A stretch of DNA of 64,000 bases from Phascolomyces articulosus (taxonomy: Eukaryota > Mucoromycota > Mucoromycetes > Mucorales > Lichtheimiaceae), in assembly GCA_025677815.1 (NCBI GenBank), contig JAIXMP010000001.1:992001-1056000 (forward strand), in the 5' to 3' direction. The notes beneath the pieces are model-generated. The model ran no database searches. It saw only the letters and a list, made by a program, of their open reading frames with translations, and was not told the origin of the DNA. Within the stretch, counting starts at the first letter, position 1; the number at the start of each line of letters is the position of its first letter. Below, piece after piece: positions 50,601 to 63,709 of this stretch. The position numbers were made by a program, and so were the translations under genes.

Positions 50601-53600
50601 AAGGCATTGACGGATCTCAAATCCAAACTGTCCAAATCCGAGGAACGGGAACAAACCAATGAAGGATATATTACCGAATTAGAAGGCAAATTAGCCAAAT
50701 CTGTAGAAGAAGCCATGCAAGATCAACACGTATTAAATGATTTAAAGACCAAAATTGTCAAGTTGAAAGAAATGGATGAAAGCACAGAAAACTATATCAA
50801 TGAATTGGAAGGACGTTTGGCCACATCCGAAAAGGAACGTGAACGATTGATTCAAATGGCAGAACAAGCTCAGGAACGTTTGGTGGAACAAAGTCAACAA
50901 TTGGACAAGATCAAACGTCGGTTATCCATGACAGAAGCTGATGCAACACAAAAGTTATTGTTGCAGGATTTGGATCAGTCACATGCACGCTGTCGTGAGC
51001 TTGAACAAGAATTGGCTACATTGCGTGAAAGCTTGGATAACCACCATTTGGCATCAGATGACGACACACATGCAATGCAAATATCTCATAGTGATAATAG
51101 ACCAACACTTTCGGCATCCGCCAGTAATCGTTCCCTTAAGGATGAATTGGCACATGACGAAGAACTTCAACAATTCAAGGAACAATTGACGCTCAAGACC
51201 ACTCAAATTGACGCCTTAGAAGAACAAATCATTCAAGTAGATACAGTTTCCAAAAAGAAGATTGCAGAATTACAAGGTCAAGTGGAGCAAAAAGAAATTC
51301 AAGTACAAGAATTACAAGGACGTTTGACAGAGATCAGTAGTCTTCGTGATGAACTTTCCAAGGTCCGGGATGAACAAACAAACGAAATCCTTCGGTTGGA
51401 AGAGTGTTTGGCGTCTTATCGGCGTGATCTCGATGCTAAACAAGCCGAGCTGCATGCACAACGACTGCAAAATCAAGAGCTGCAACAATCCACATTGGAC
51501 AAGATCACCGAACTTGAATCACAGATCCAATCGGCTTCCACTTTATCCGATACATCCCTTGAAGAAGCACATCAAGAAAAGGAACGCTTGGAAGCTTTAT
51601 TACTAGACCAAGAATGCCAATCTCACCAAGCGCTTGCTCAGCAATTGGAACAATTGGAACGAGTGCATGTGGAATTGCACACGTTAGAATGCATTCAAGC
51701 CAAACAAGACGTGATGATTGCTCATCTAGAACAAAAGGTTCAAGCTATGGAAAATCTTGTCGTTAGTTTGCGTGAGCAGCTTGCAGATCGTGATCGTCAA
51801 ATTGCACTTCTTGAAAATGACAATAGCGAAAAGGATAAAAAGACATTGGATTTACAAAACCAAGTTCATCGTATGCTTCACGATGTCCATCAAGTTGGTC
51901 AAGAACGTCAACAATTGGATAAAGTCATTGAATATCTTGAAACATCGCTTCGGAAACAAGATCATCAGGCTGACAAGTCTTTGTTAGTGCTGCAGGATCT
52001 GCAGCAACAATATGCAGCATGTGAAGTGGACCTCCAAAACAAGATTCAAACCATCCGGGTTCTCGAAGAAGAAAAGAAGCGTCTCTCGGATGCATTACGG
52101 GACATGACAGATAAGGCCGATCAACAAGATCAGTCCATTGTTCAATTGCAACACCAAGTGGAAGAATTAGAACATACATTGCATACCCACCGTCAAGAAC
52201 GAGATATTATTCAACATGATTTGAAAGGCAGACAATCCGAGGTACAAGATGCTCAGTTTGCTTTGGAGAAACAAAATCATCGAACAAGCATGTTGGAAAC
52301 GACCATTCAGCAACTTGAAGACACGATCAAGACCGAACGTAAATTGGCAGCCGATAACGATATGTCTGGTTTAGTGGCTGAGTTGCGTGATAAGCTTCAA
52401 GGTTTGACGGAATCGAAAAAAATTATGCAACAAGAATACGATGCCGAATTGGAACAAACACGTCGTATCAATTTGGATCAAGAAAATATTATTCAATCAC
52501 TTGAATCATCATTGCAAGCCATGCAAACACGATTAGAAGAAGCAGTTCACAGTCATTCACAAAAATCAGATCAAATCCAATCGTTGCAAGAACAACTCAA
52601 TAGTCGTCGTCGTTTGACCATTGATACTAACATGAGTCGCGATAGTGGATTACCTGATGAACGAAGAATGTCAGATCTTGTCAAACGTGTAGAAGAATTG
52701 GAACGTGAAAATCACATCTTGATCACTTCCAGTCAATCCTCTTCCACGCATCATGATGGTAGCACAAGTAGTAGTAACAATGAGGGTGGTCTCATTCAAC
52801 GCTTTGTCCCTGCTCCTGACGATACTGCTCAAGATTCTGTTCAAAAATTACAATCAAGGTTCCGTGCCAAACTCCATAATCCAGAAGGCCAAGAAGAATT
52901 ATTGGATAAATTAATGCAATTGATGGGTGAAAATTCACAACTTTCGGTCCAAGTTAATGATTTGGAAGCTCAATTGGTGTTACAAAAGAGTCAGTTACAA
53001 TTGGAAAGCAAGAACTTGGAATTGGAAGTCATGAAATTATCCGCTGCTAATGAACGATTGGAAAAGGAAATGGAACAAGCCATGCCTCGAAGTCAAAGTA
53101 ATGTTAGTGGTAATCTTTCCAGTGGTAACAATAATCGAGATTCTTTATTGTTTTCTTCGCCACCTCAAACGCCACGTGTGGCTTCACCACCACCCAATAC
53201 AGCACCCAATACATTACATCAAAAATTACAACGTGATTTATCCACATCTAGTTTGGCAACCAAATTACAAAAATCAGGCTCTTTACGCTCTGTGGCTGTG
53301 AATCATCATGCTGACCACGAAGAAACCAATCGTCGTGCATCCACTAACTCCATGATTCGACCTATGGTTTCTACATCATCACCCAGAAATAGAGCGTCTA
53401 GTACAACAGCAGCAGCAGTCGTAGTCGCAGCTCAATTACCACCTCCTACCGCACCACCTACTAATCCATTACCACCCGTGCCATCACCTTCTTCTTCAAC
53501 TGTTCCTGTGGCATCCAATGCTATTACATCTCCACCCGCTCGATCTGTTTCTACGCCTTTATTGCAACGACAAAGTTCATCAGCAAGCACTACCATTAGT

Positions 53601-54017
53601 GATATCTTGAATAGCAATGGTAATTTCACATCCGATCAATATGAAAAAATCATTCGATCATTGCAACGCAAGGCCACAGTAGCAGATAATGATGTGCGGG
53701 CACACCAAGAAGTCATTAGTAAATTGGAAGCTCAACTGTCTCGCTCTGAAAATGCAGTGCGCGATGTCAAGCGACAGTTGGAAACAATGAACAAAGAAAA
53801 ACAAACGTATATCATGGAAATGGAAAACTTAAAGGATCAAGTCATTCGTGCTCAAGATGATGCTAGCATTGATCTTGAAAATGAAGAAATCAAAAAATTA
53901 CAAGATGAACTTTCCAGTGAAAGACTATTAAAAGAAAAAGCTGAAAAAGCGCGTCGTATTTTGGAACATCGAATGGAAGAACTCATGTCAAAGAGAAATA
54001 AATTCATGTGTTTCTAA
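47684..54017 (+). CDS. Kinesin-4-type (chromokinesin/KIF4-like) microtubule motor
   Basis: Six exons, 47684-47774, 47910-48122, 48248-48273 (26 nt), 48378-48450, 48532-49060 and 49241-54017; phases agree, 1902 aa. The N-terminal motor has [19 protein letters not shown]-loop [12 protein letters not shown] (about 111-122), [34 protein letters not shown] (switch I) and [13 protein letters not shown] (switch II, about 438). It ends with [20 protein letters not shown] and [15 protein letters not shown] near residue 538. The [16 protein letters not shown] and neck sequence match kinesin-4 best. Two low-complexity insertions (about 100 aa before [10 protein letters not shown], about 75 aa after switch I) enlarge the motor from the usual ~340 residues. 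A ~1100-residue coiled coil, a Ser/Pro-rich linker and a final coiled coil follow. The exact subfamily is inferred. Confidence 0.96.
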
Positions 54018-54690
54018 ATTATTTAATTTATTTATTTATTTTATTTTTCAATCAATACACACAAACTTCAAATACCCACACATTCCCCTCCCCCAAATTC
54101 ATCTTTTTTTTTTGTACAGTTATTATAGTTTAAAAAAATATCAAGTTCTTTTTTAGCCCAAAACTTCTCGTTTAGTAGTAGTAGTAATACCTTTTCTTTT
54201 CTCTCTCTCTTTCTTTTTTTTCTTTGTAAAATGTGACATTTTATATATTTATATACATGATTTTATTTTTTAAAAAAAAATTGGCTCGGTTTGTTGTTTG
54301 TTGTCTGTGTTATTTCCTATTCAGTGATAATATAAACGAACTCAAAACACTTTATTATTTTGACTGTATTACCTACTGGACACGCGATTTGTTCTATTTG
54401 CAAATATAAACAATTTTTTCAAGTCATGGAACCTCATTCTAGTAGCAACAGCTAATAGGTGCAAGAGAGCTTGACATTTGGCTCCATGAATTAAAAGCGG
54501 TTAATTGATATGTTATCTTTTAGAAGCAATATCCAATTTTACCTTCAATGCTAGACTTAGGCGGCATTTCACATCATAACTAATGGCTATGTGTAATGGT
54601 CCATAGTTTTTGAACAACCCGATGCAAAACACTGAGAGGGTGTGTAAAGCTATAGCAATTTATGAAAAAGAGTGTATGTACGACTTTAGA
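54018..54690. other. 3' flank of the kinesin gene
   Basis: T-rich 3' UTR-like sequence with CT runs (about 54190-54225), then A/T-rich spacer. Nothing coding seen. Confidence 0.5.
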
Positions 54691-54699
54691 TTGATATAA

Positions 54700-56560
54700 T
54701 ACTTACTAACCATTCTTGAATTTCACTAGTGGGATACCACGATTACAGGTTATTCCAAACACATACATCTTGTTGCCAGTGCTGTATTACCTTGTGTGAT
54801 TGACTTTTTAAGCCCTTCCATGCATCACAACCAGAAGATGGGTACATAGAGTATATAAAAAGATAAAAAAAATCAATACAATTGCACTTCATAAATTGAC
54901 CAAAATGTATATTCCATACTACAGCAATCTACTATATTGAGAAGATCTATCAGTATTGAATCATCGTCATCAATAAAAAAAAACATGATATATAGTTCAA
55001 TACAGGCCTGTAAATATATTAAAACGACTTGTCATAAATGTGGCAACCTATCACATTGATCAGCATATATTAAGAGAAAGAGGTTTTCTGATTTTCTTAT
55101 TGAACTATTTTTTATTATTGTAACCGTGATCTAAAAAGATACTACCGAATGGGAGAATTGTGTCTACTTTAAAGCGTGCAAAACAAGTATATGTATTGAT
55201 GTAAAATGAACTCAGATCGAGCAAAACATATTCCTTAATACTTTTATCCACTTGTATTTCACAATCACGAAATCACAAATGCCAGGATGATTCTCAATTT
55301 GAGCGAGAAAGATCAATTCGATAATGATATTTATTACTGATATTCATTACTATATACAGAGCAGACATCCATTTAGTGAAATCCTTGTTCAGCTCATCAA
55401 GCATTTTATAGCAAGCAGTGGTGAAAAAAAAAGAATGTTTTAGGTATTTAATATACTACTGAAACTGCAAACAAACAACTCAGCAATGCATTGGTTGATA
55501 GCATATTATAAATTGTACTGATAGTATATCTTCCATATGTTTGCTTGCTTAGATCTATACTGTTAAATGCTCCAAAACAGCTATATTAGATGATTAAATA
55601 TCTTTAAAGCATCTACTTCTAGAGGGGAATATATGAAAGTTCTTGGGGATAAATCGCTGACCAGATACTCTCAGGGAATGCAGCACTAACTTCATCGACC
55701 AATAGAGCAACAGATTTACTACCCTTTTTCATACTTGTATATTTTGGAACTTGATGTGTAAACACTTGATCTCGTTCATCAATCTATTCATAATATGGAG
55801 AGGGGGGGTAGCTATATCAAATATTTTCAAGAAATCGTACAAAACTTCATCTCTTAATATAGAGTGAATGAATATTCGAGCTCGTCATCTATTTTATGAT
55901 TTTCATCATGCTGAAGAGATAATTGGACAAACTACAGAATAGTAACATAATAAGTACAAGAGAATTTTTGATTACTAATGCAAAATTAAATGTTTTTTTT
56001 AATATCAACAAGTATATATCTTATGATAAGTGTACGTAGCAGAAGAAGAAAAGTTTGTTATTTTTCTGCAATTCACTGAGTTAGTTAGGACCTTTCATTT
56101 CATAAAGTAGTAACATACTAATAATTGTTATAAAACCACCTAGAAATTTGGTTATTTGCTATATTAGCTACAGAGGATATATTTTATGATCAATAGCTCT
56201 TCCCTTTTTTTTTCTATTACAGACAATAACTCCTCGAAACTTGAAGAATTTAAAAACTTTGAAAGCTACCCTATCAGTGTCAACAGCACATTCAAGTAAT
56301 GGAGTTTCTGATTCAGTGAAATTATTGGGAGTGTGGACGGATACGTATTCATTCCTTTTTTTTCTCCTCTAGGCCAACAGAATCTTCAATAATAGCTTCC
56401 CTTGACCACATGTAATCCTGATCTTATCATAGCAGATCAAAATCTGCACATGCAACTCCTGTACTATTCGTGTAATATGGATCCTTATGCAAAGCAGGAA
56501 AAAAAAGAAGATAAATTAAGTGGCTAATAATGAATCTAACATGGCTGATGTGTAATGATG
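54700..56560 (-). pseudogene. Decayed or intron-split minus-strand coding tract, family unknown
   Basis: Reading right to left, protein-like segments appear in changing frames: LHKDPYYTNSTGVACADFDL (about 56500-56430), DQDYMWSREAIIEDSVGL (about 56420-56370), EYVSVHTPNNFTESETPLLE (about 56350-56290), then HSILRDEVLYDFLKIFDIAT (about 55870-55810). These are followed by DERDQVFTHQVPKYTSMKKG and SKSVALLVDEVSAAFPESIW (55790-55640), YKMLDELNKDFTKWMSALYI (about 55410-55350), and VDKSIKEYVLLDLSSFYINT onward (about 55250-55150). Stops and frame breaks separate them, and no splice pattern I could build restores one frame. The density of plausible peptide argues for an old gene or element, not chance. 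No family recognised. Confidence 0.4.
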
Positions 56561-59500
56561 TAATGACTTTGATGATAAAATAAAATAGTATACAACAAAG
56601 AAATGATATTCCAGGGCAAAAGGATGATGAAATGGAAATCATTATATATCCCATTCATATGGAATAATAATGAATAATGAATGAACGAATTTTTTTTGCC
56701 ATATTCCAAATAGGATATCACTATCTAGGACAAGCCATTCATAATTTATTACACGCATACAACATAATATAGCATAACATAATATCCATATACACTACTA
56801 CCATCCAAAAACATCGGGTATATATATATTATAAACCATAACCTCATGTGCTTGATACAAAATGGATGATAGACAAACAAAAAAAAATCATACTGTTTAT
56901 GTTCTACTTACTCCATATCTGAATATATTCATCCGTATGCTGTTCAATATAATACAAGAAAAAAAATTCCTAGACATACATGAATTGAAACTATTACTAC
57001 GGATACGTTGTATAAACTACAAACAGTGATATAAATTTTCAAAGACTTCATGTAAAATTGAGCAACGGAAGATCATGTTTATTGATTATCAGATGTATAT
57101 ACAATCTATCAAGGAGAAAAATTATATCTCATCTAACATTACTAAATTCTAACATGGAAAAAAAATGTTTTGCTACTTAGGTTTGTCTTCTAGTAGTGAA
57201 TAGGATCTAATCATGCAAACCTTATGTTATACTTATAAACATGTTCAGCTTTATAAAAAAAAAGAATAGTTTTGATTGGTTGTTCATTATTATGAAAGTT
57301 GTTCTTAGGATAGCAGTAGTTGCATTTCATAATAGAAAACAATTCAACAAAAAGCACATGTTAATAATTGAACAAAGGGATTATATATAAAAATATGGGT
57401 GGTCCATGTTATATTTTCTATTATTGGCATTAAAGATATATTGAACCCTATCCGAACAAAAGAAAAAAGAAAGAAGTGGCTTGCCTTTATGTAATGATTT
57501 TTTGTTTAGTATATTTGTCAATAAGGACCCACTAGTATGGATGGAGACACACAGTTCACTAACAAGGGTGGGGGGGAATGATGGAATGGGGGAGCATTGG
57601 CTGATCCTGATCCTATCATGTCAAACCCTAATCACTGGGGAATATTCTAGTTCTCAACATAAATATTATATAACTGAAACTGACTATTGACTGCTGACTG
57701 TAAAGAGAAAAAAGTGATGGATTCCATTTTTTTTTACTCGAATGATGCCATCTCACATCAAGTTCCGCTCTCTCGCCACTTTGTTATTATATTATAATAA
57801 GAATCCTAACAAATATAGATCGCGTGATATTTCCAGTAGGTAAAGGTCCCTATTTACATAATCATCGATCCATATTTTTAGTGGATTCTATTTTTTTTTC
57901 TACTTTGTCTAGACTCAATAAAGAAGTTTTTAACACTAAACCCTTTTTTTTTCTTCTTTTCCAATCGTAAAATGAAAAAATTATTGACAGGACGTTTTTT
58001 AACACTAATACGATTTTCGGTCTATTAAATTAAAAAGAAATGAAACCAAATGATGATGTCGATTGATAATAGTGGAATATGTGTGTGAAAAAAAACCAAC
58101 GACAACGACGATCTCCGTAATAACAAATAGCCGAACGAAAAAACTCCTATCATTTTGAAGTTAGAGTTTAAGTTCTGTTCCAGATACCCACCATTAGTCT
58201 CTCTCAGTCTACTTATCGGATTTATCCAGTTCATCAATATCTAAACGTTATTATAAAAGGGAAATTTGAATGGGTAAAATGGGTGATGGTTTTATTAAGG
58301 TTGTTAATGATATGAACTACGATCATCAAGCCACACACGCGCTATCACAAACAACCTTTTTTTTTTATCATCCACACATACACACAGAGAAGAAAAGGCA
58401 TAAACCATGTGTTTTTGAAATATTGAGAATGATCGTCGTTTTTTTTCATTTTCCCGCCTTGTCTGTTTTGTATGTATGTGTATTTATGTTTGTATACGCA
58501 CGTTTTATTTATTTACACATACACACACATCAATACATTCTTATCCCAACGCACGTGTCAATTCCATTTTTTCTCTTTTGTTAAACATAGAACATCAACA
58601 TCAACAACAACGAGATCTTTATTAAAAACGTGCACACTAAAAAAAAAAAAAGGTGTGTGATAGGAAGTTGTTAAAGAAGTATTATAAAGATCTGACTTTC
58701 TTATTTTTAGAAATCAAAATGTTGCACCACTTTTAAAACTTATTGCAGAATAAAAAAACGCACGTACAATTCTATTTAGGATAGCCGCTTTAAAGAGAGA
58801 TCGACAAACCAGATCCAAGCATCTTTGCACACACACATACATACACAATTTTACACACACACCAATGTTGGAGCCCCGCCTTTTACAAAGTGGGACAGGT
58901 ACGGACTGGTTGCTTTAAGGTTGGACAAGCGTTAATTTTTGTGTATAACTTGGCTCTTTTTTTAATCTAAGATATATTTTATGAGTTGGACTAAAATAAG
59001 CAGATGCGCTGTTTGGATCGTATTATTATTATTATGCTTTTGTATATGAGAAGAAAAAAAAAAGATTCATTGCATCTGTGGCCCTATTTATGGCGCAAGC
59101 CTATTACAGTCAGAAATGTATCTATTTATTACATGCATATTTTTTTTATATAATTATATGTTTATAGAACCTGCGTTATAATAAAAAAAACTTTGTTTCT
59201 AAATGGTTTATTTGATGATGGGATCGATTATAAGGATTATCAGAAGAAGAAGAATAATGAAAAACCCTTTATCGTTTTACATTTTTTCCATCTCCCCCTT
59301 ATTTCTCTACCCTTACTACTACCCCAGTCATCATTGCATGAACACAAAAAATAATGAAGCTCAAAAAGTTATACATCAATCCTGGTCACACACCTATAGG
59401 AAAACAGAAGAGAGATTTTTCACATTAAAGAAGAATACACACGATACGCAAAACAGGCAAAAACGAATAATTATGGGTAAAGTTGGGAGTTTGAATAAAT

Positions 59501-61737
59501 TATTTAAACTTACTGCAACATAATTAAGTATTTTTTTTTTTGCACTACCTTAAAAGTGACTGAGAGAAAATCATGCTCATTTTTTTTATGAATTTGAATG
59601 GTTTGGAATAAAGTTTAAAACAAAAAAAAAACGGCGCGATAGTAAAAACAAGGTTCATTCATTCTTTTTTAGTAAGAGATTATGACAAGGTCGTCGTCAT
59701 CTTTTTTTTTTAACAAGATAATGGTTGATAAAGTGTATCATCGAAAGGATAAGTAGATAAAATGACAAGGTATAAAAAAAATATGCGTATCAAAAAAATA
59801 AAATAAAATTCTATTATCTTTTTTTTTATGGATACGCTTATCATCAATTATATTATACTAAATAAATTATAATAAGCTGTCAAATAATAATAATAAAAAT
59901 TGGGGGAACAAGATAAAAAAAAGAAGCATTATAGAACCACGAGTACATGACACACTTCTTGAAGCACTCTTTACTATTATTATTATTATAATAATATTAA
60001 TAAAGTAGAAGAAGGCCACGTTAATCAATTTATATATAGTAAATAGATGATGATGATGATGATGATGATGATGAATACAGACAACATGGTCTAACATTGA
60101 CGAATCTAATCAATAAATAATAAAAGAGAAATTCATGCATTTCCCTTATTTAGCTATGTACACTCCTTCCTTTTCCCCCCTTTTTTTTGAATAAAATAAT
60201 TTATATAATATTTGAGGGTTTAAAAAATTATCATCAGCAAATCAGCAATCATTCATCTTCTTCATCTTCTCCCTGCACCCCCCAAAAAAAAGCGCACAAA
60301 CATGACACTAATTTATATTATTTATTTTTAACATAAATCTTCCTTGACTTCCTCTTATTCTCCTCTAATTATATCGAATTCATCCCCTTTATCTCTTTCC
60401 CCTTTGGAGAATAATCATAATCTGTTTACGTATAGGAAAAAGAAACCCGCGAAAATAACTCGGAGAGTCACTAAAGGATTAGTAACAGGAGATATGGAGT
60501 TTTTTTTCTGTAATCCATGGTGAGATAAAAAAAAATAACCTTCCGGGAGTAATAATAACGGGAACTTGTCACTAAACTATAAATTTCATTTTGGGGGGGA
60601 GGGAAGGCATGAAAGAAGTTGTTGTTGTTGTTGTTGTTGTTGTAGTTACTGTTCATAATAATAATAATATAATAATAATGGAATAAAGTGAAGCACGAGG
60701 CTCATGTAACCATGATTGTGTATGTGAGTGAGAAGGAAATGGCCCAATCCAACTTGAACAACAAAAAAAAATATGCCGCACTTTTTTGGTGTGCTTCGCG
60801 GCACATTAAAAAATAACTAGACCTAAAATAAATTTATCATGCCAACCCTCTCTCTTGAAACGAGGTTGTTATTATTTTTGGGCTGGGTTATTTTTTCTTC
60901 ATGGTAACCTTCATAGTTGTTAATCTTTTTTTTAACAAGTGTTCTAGACGCATTCGTCAACTGAAATAGTATTATAGATAAAATCCAGAAAGTAAAAAGT
61001 AGAGAGTGTAGAGGCAGTGAGATCAAAAAGAAAAAAATTAAAAAAAAAGAAAAATAATAGTCCAACAGGGAGAATAGAAGAGAATATAAAGTTGCTATTC
61101 TCCTTATCAGTAATTTGGCCGCTTCACATCTGCATAGTATTATAGAGGCAAGAAAGAAAGAATACTTTATTTCATCAGATAAATTATCACACAGATACCA
61201 AGAATAGGAAATTAGAGAAAGATGTTGGTCTCGGTGGTTAAATCACTTAGAGTTATGGTATAGCGGAGAGAAGTATGTGTGTATGTGTGTGTGCGGAGCG
61301 GGTATAAAATAGAAAAAAAGACAGGTGAGAAAATGGAACGAAGTTTATATATATGATTATTATATATATATATATATATGGGTTAAAAAAGATGTCTATA
61401 TGATAAAGAAGATGTATATAGAGAAGAAGAGGGGAAGGGGGGATTTACAAGGGAGGGGTTAAGAAAAAGGGTCATCTATATATATATATTCAAGATATTT
61501 AGGATATTAGGATATGTTTTATGATGATTGCCACTTCAACTCTTCTTCCATCTTTCAGCAACTCACCACTACTGGATTATCTTGATCAAATGAAGAAAAA
61601 AAAAAACCAAAAGGGCGGGACCATAAAATAAAAAGATATAAATAATAAATCGCATTGAAACGATTGCCAGACATAGAAAGAGTCCATCGACTCTTTTTTG
61701 ATGATGGGCGCGGTACAAGACAGTATTATATATTAAG

Positions 61738-61772
<35 letters not shown>

Positions 61773-62411
61773 TGCAAAGTGGGTCTAAAGTAATAAGGGA
61801 AATTTTTTTAGCTAATAAAAGTTTGAGTAACCGCCAATAAATTTCTTGGGTGCGACCGAACAAGAGTTCACGAGCTTTCTATTTTTTTTGGACTGTTGTT
61901 TTTTGATACTAAGCTAAATTGGTGTTTCCAAAACCCATCATTTTCATTATGATTATAATACAGAAACAATCATCCCAATCACCCTCCCCCCCCCAACCAA
62001 AGAAAATCACAACTCCTAACCTTTCTCTCATCTTCCCTCCCCCCAAGAAAATCGTCTTTTCCCCTTTTTGTCCCTTTAGCTATTTTGTTACTGCAACACA
62101 CTTTTTTAAAGCATAATAAAGAACTCCTCTCTCTCTTTTGCACGATATTTCCATCGTATTTATTTCAAAAGGTTCATCTTTTTCCTCCCTTCTTTTACTT
62201 CCTTTTCTCACTTTTTTTTCTTCTTTTTCTCTTTTCTTCTTCTTGCTATCCTTTGGATGCATTGATTATAATCGTTCTTTATTCTTTCATTCTCTACAAC
62301 GATAATACTTCTTTAGTATATATATATCTTATTCCCTTCTTATATAACACACCTCGTCTCTCTTCCTTTTATCCTTTCAGCAGCCCCTCTCTTTTTTTTT
62401 TGATAAATAAA
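56561..62411. other. Long intergenic region with microsatellites
   Basis: About 5.8 kb of A/T-rich DNA with many homopolymers. Simple repeats: (GAT)n at about 60046-60073, (GTT)n at about 60618-60643, (TA)n at about 61362-61380 and (AAT)n at about 61740-61772. The frames here are short and biased. No gene recognised. The last ~300 bases are the CT-rich leader of the next gene. Confidence 0.5.
62120..62411 (+). promoter_or_regulatory. CT-rich leader upstream of the right-edge gene
   Basis: Long pyrimidine-rich stretches (CTCTCTCTCTTTTG, TTTTCTCTTTTCTTCTTCTT) end in GATAAATAAA directly before ATG 62412. Same style as the leaders at 26.2 and 47.4 kb. Role inferred. Confidence 0.45.
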
Positions 62412-63677
62412 ATGAGTTTTCAATCATCATCAGAACCATCCTTGATCGATTCTGTTCATCGTTCTCATCATCATACTACTTCTCTTCAACATCGGATCAC
62501 ACCTCGACAACAAAAGGAAATGACCGAAACTCAAGTTGTTGTACCCTCCATGTCCGCTGCACTTGTTCCTCCTTCAAGTCATCCTTTTGCTTATTATCAT
62601 GCTGCTGCTGCTGCTGCCGCTTATTATCAACTTCCTCCATATATGGCTTTGCCAAGTCAACAACCTCGTCCAGTTGTCTTTTCTACAGTAAGTTTATTTT
62701 TATATCTTTTATAGCTCTATCGAATCTTCTCGGGGCTTGGCATGAAATTTATATAAATATAAATCATGAAAAAAAAGGGCAGTGCGCCTGTGTAATGTTA
62801 CTTTTTTTAACTCACTTTCTTACTTAATAAATTTTTAAAGCCAATTCATCATCAACCGCATCCACACCATCATCCTCATACTATTCATCATCATCATCCA
62901 CAACAACAACAACAACAACAACAACAACAGCATCATCATCAACCTCATCCTCACCATCACCATCATCAACCTCATCACCAACAACAACAACAACCTACTC
63001 CTCCACCTTCTTCACAACAACATCAATCAAGTGTTCAACCTCCTATTCATCATACACTTGAAAATGCTACCATTACTTATGATACCATTGCCGAACATAG
63101 TCTCCAAAGAGATTTAGTCAAGGATGTGTTTTTCTCTCCTGCCATGGCTCGTGATTCTAATGTTGCTGAATCTACTTCTTCTGGATCATCGATTTCTTCA
63201 CAAAGTGATAGTGAATCAGATTCCAGTGGTTTGGATGAACAACAAGATATTTTGTTTTCACCTCATATGAGTCCATCCGATCTTTTACAAGAAGATCCTC
63301 TCTTTTTCATTGGACTTGATTTCGTGGAAGATGAAACCAAGAAACAACAACTCTCACTCAGATTAAATCGTAAAACAACCACCATGCCTACAAAGACCGA
63401 TGATTTACCTACACCCCCAGCTACGCATATGGATGATTATGTTCAATTGGGTCAAGATTCTTTGAAACGTCATCGTCATCATACTATGTCTGGTAGTAAT
63501 AATAATAAGAAACTCAAAGTCATGCCATCCTCAGATAAGTTGACTCCGCCTGCTTCCCCTGGTATGGAATATTTTGATGACGCTTCTGCCGAAGAAGAAT
63601 CTTCTGATGAAGAAGATATTGATTCACAGCATGAGTATGTATAATCTATCTATCTATCTTTTTCATTTCATAATTGT

Positions 63678-63709
<32 letters not shown>

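Noticed and set aside
51925..52179. Minus-strand frame inside the kinesin coiled coil
   Set aside because: Overlaps a clearly coding, conserved plus-strand exon.
60046..61772. Microsatellites as structured elements
   Set aside because: Simple (GAT)n, (GTT)n, (TA)n and (AAT)n runs are expected in an A/T-rich fungal genome and show no higher-order structure.
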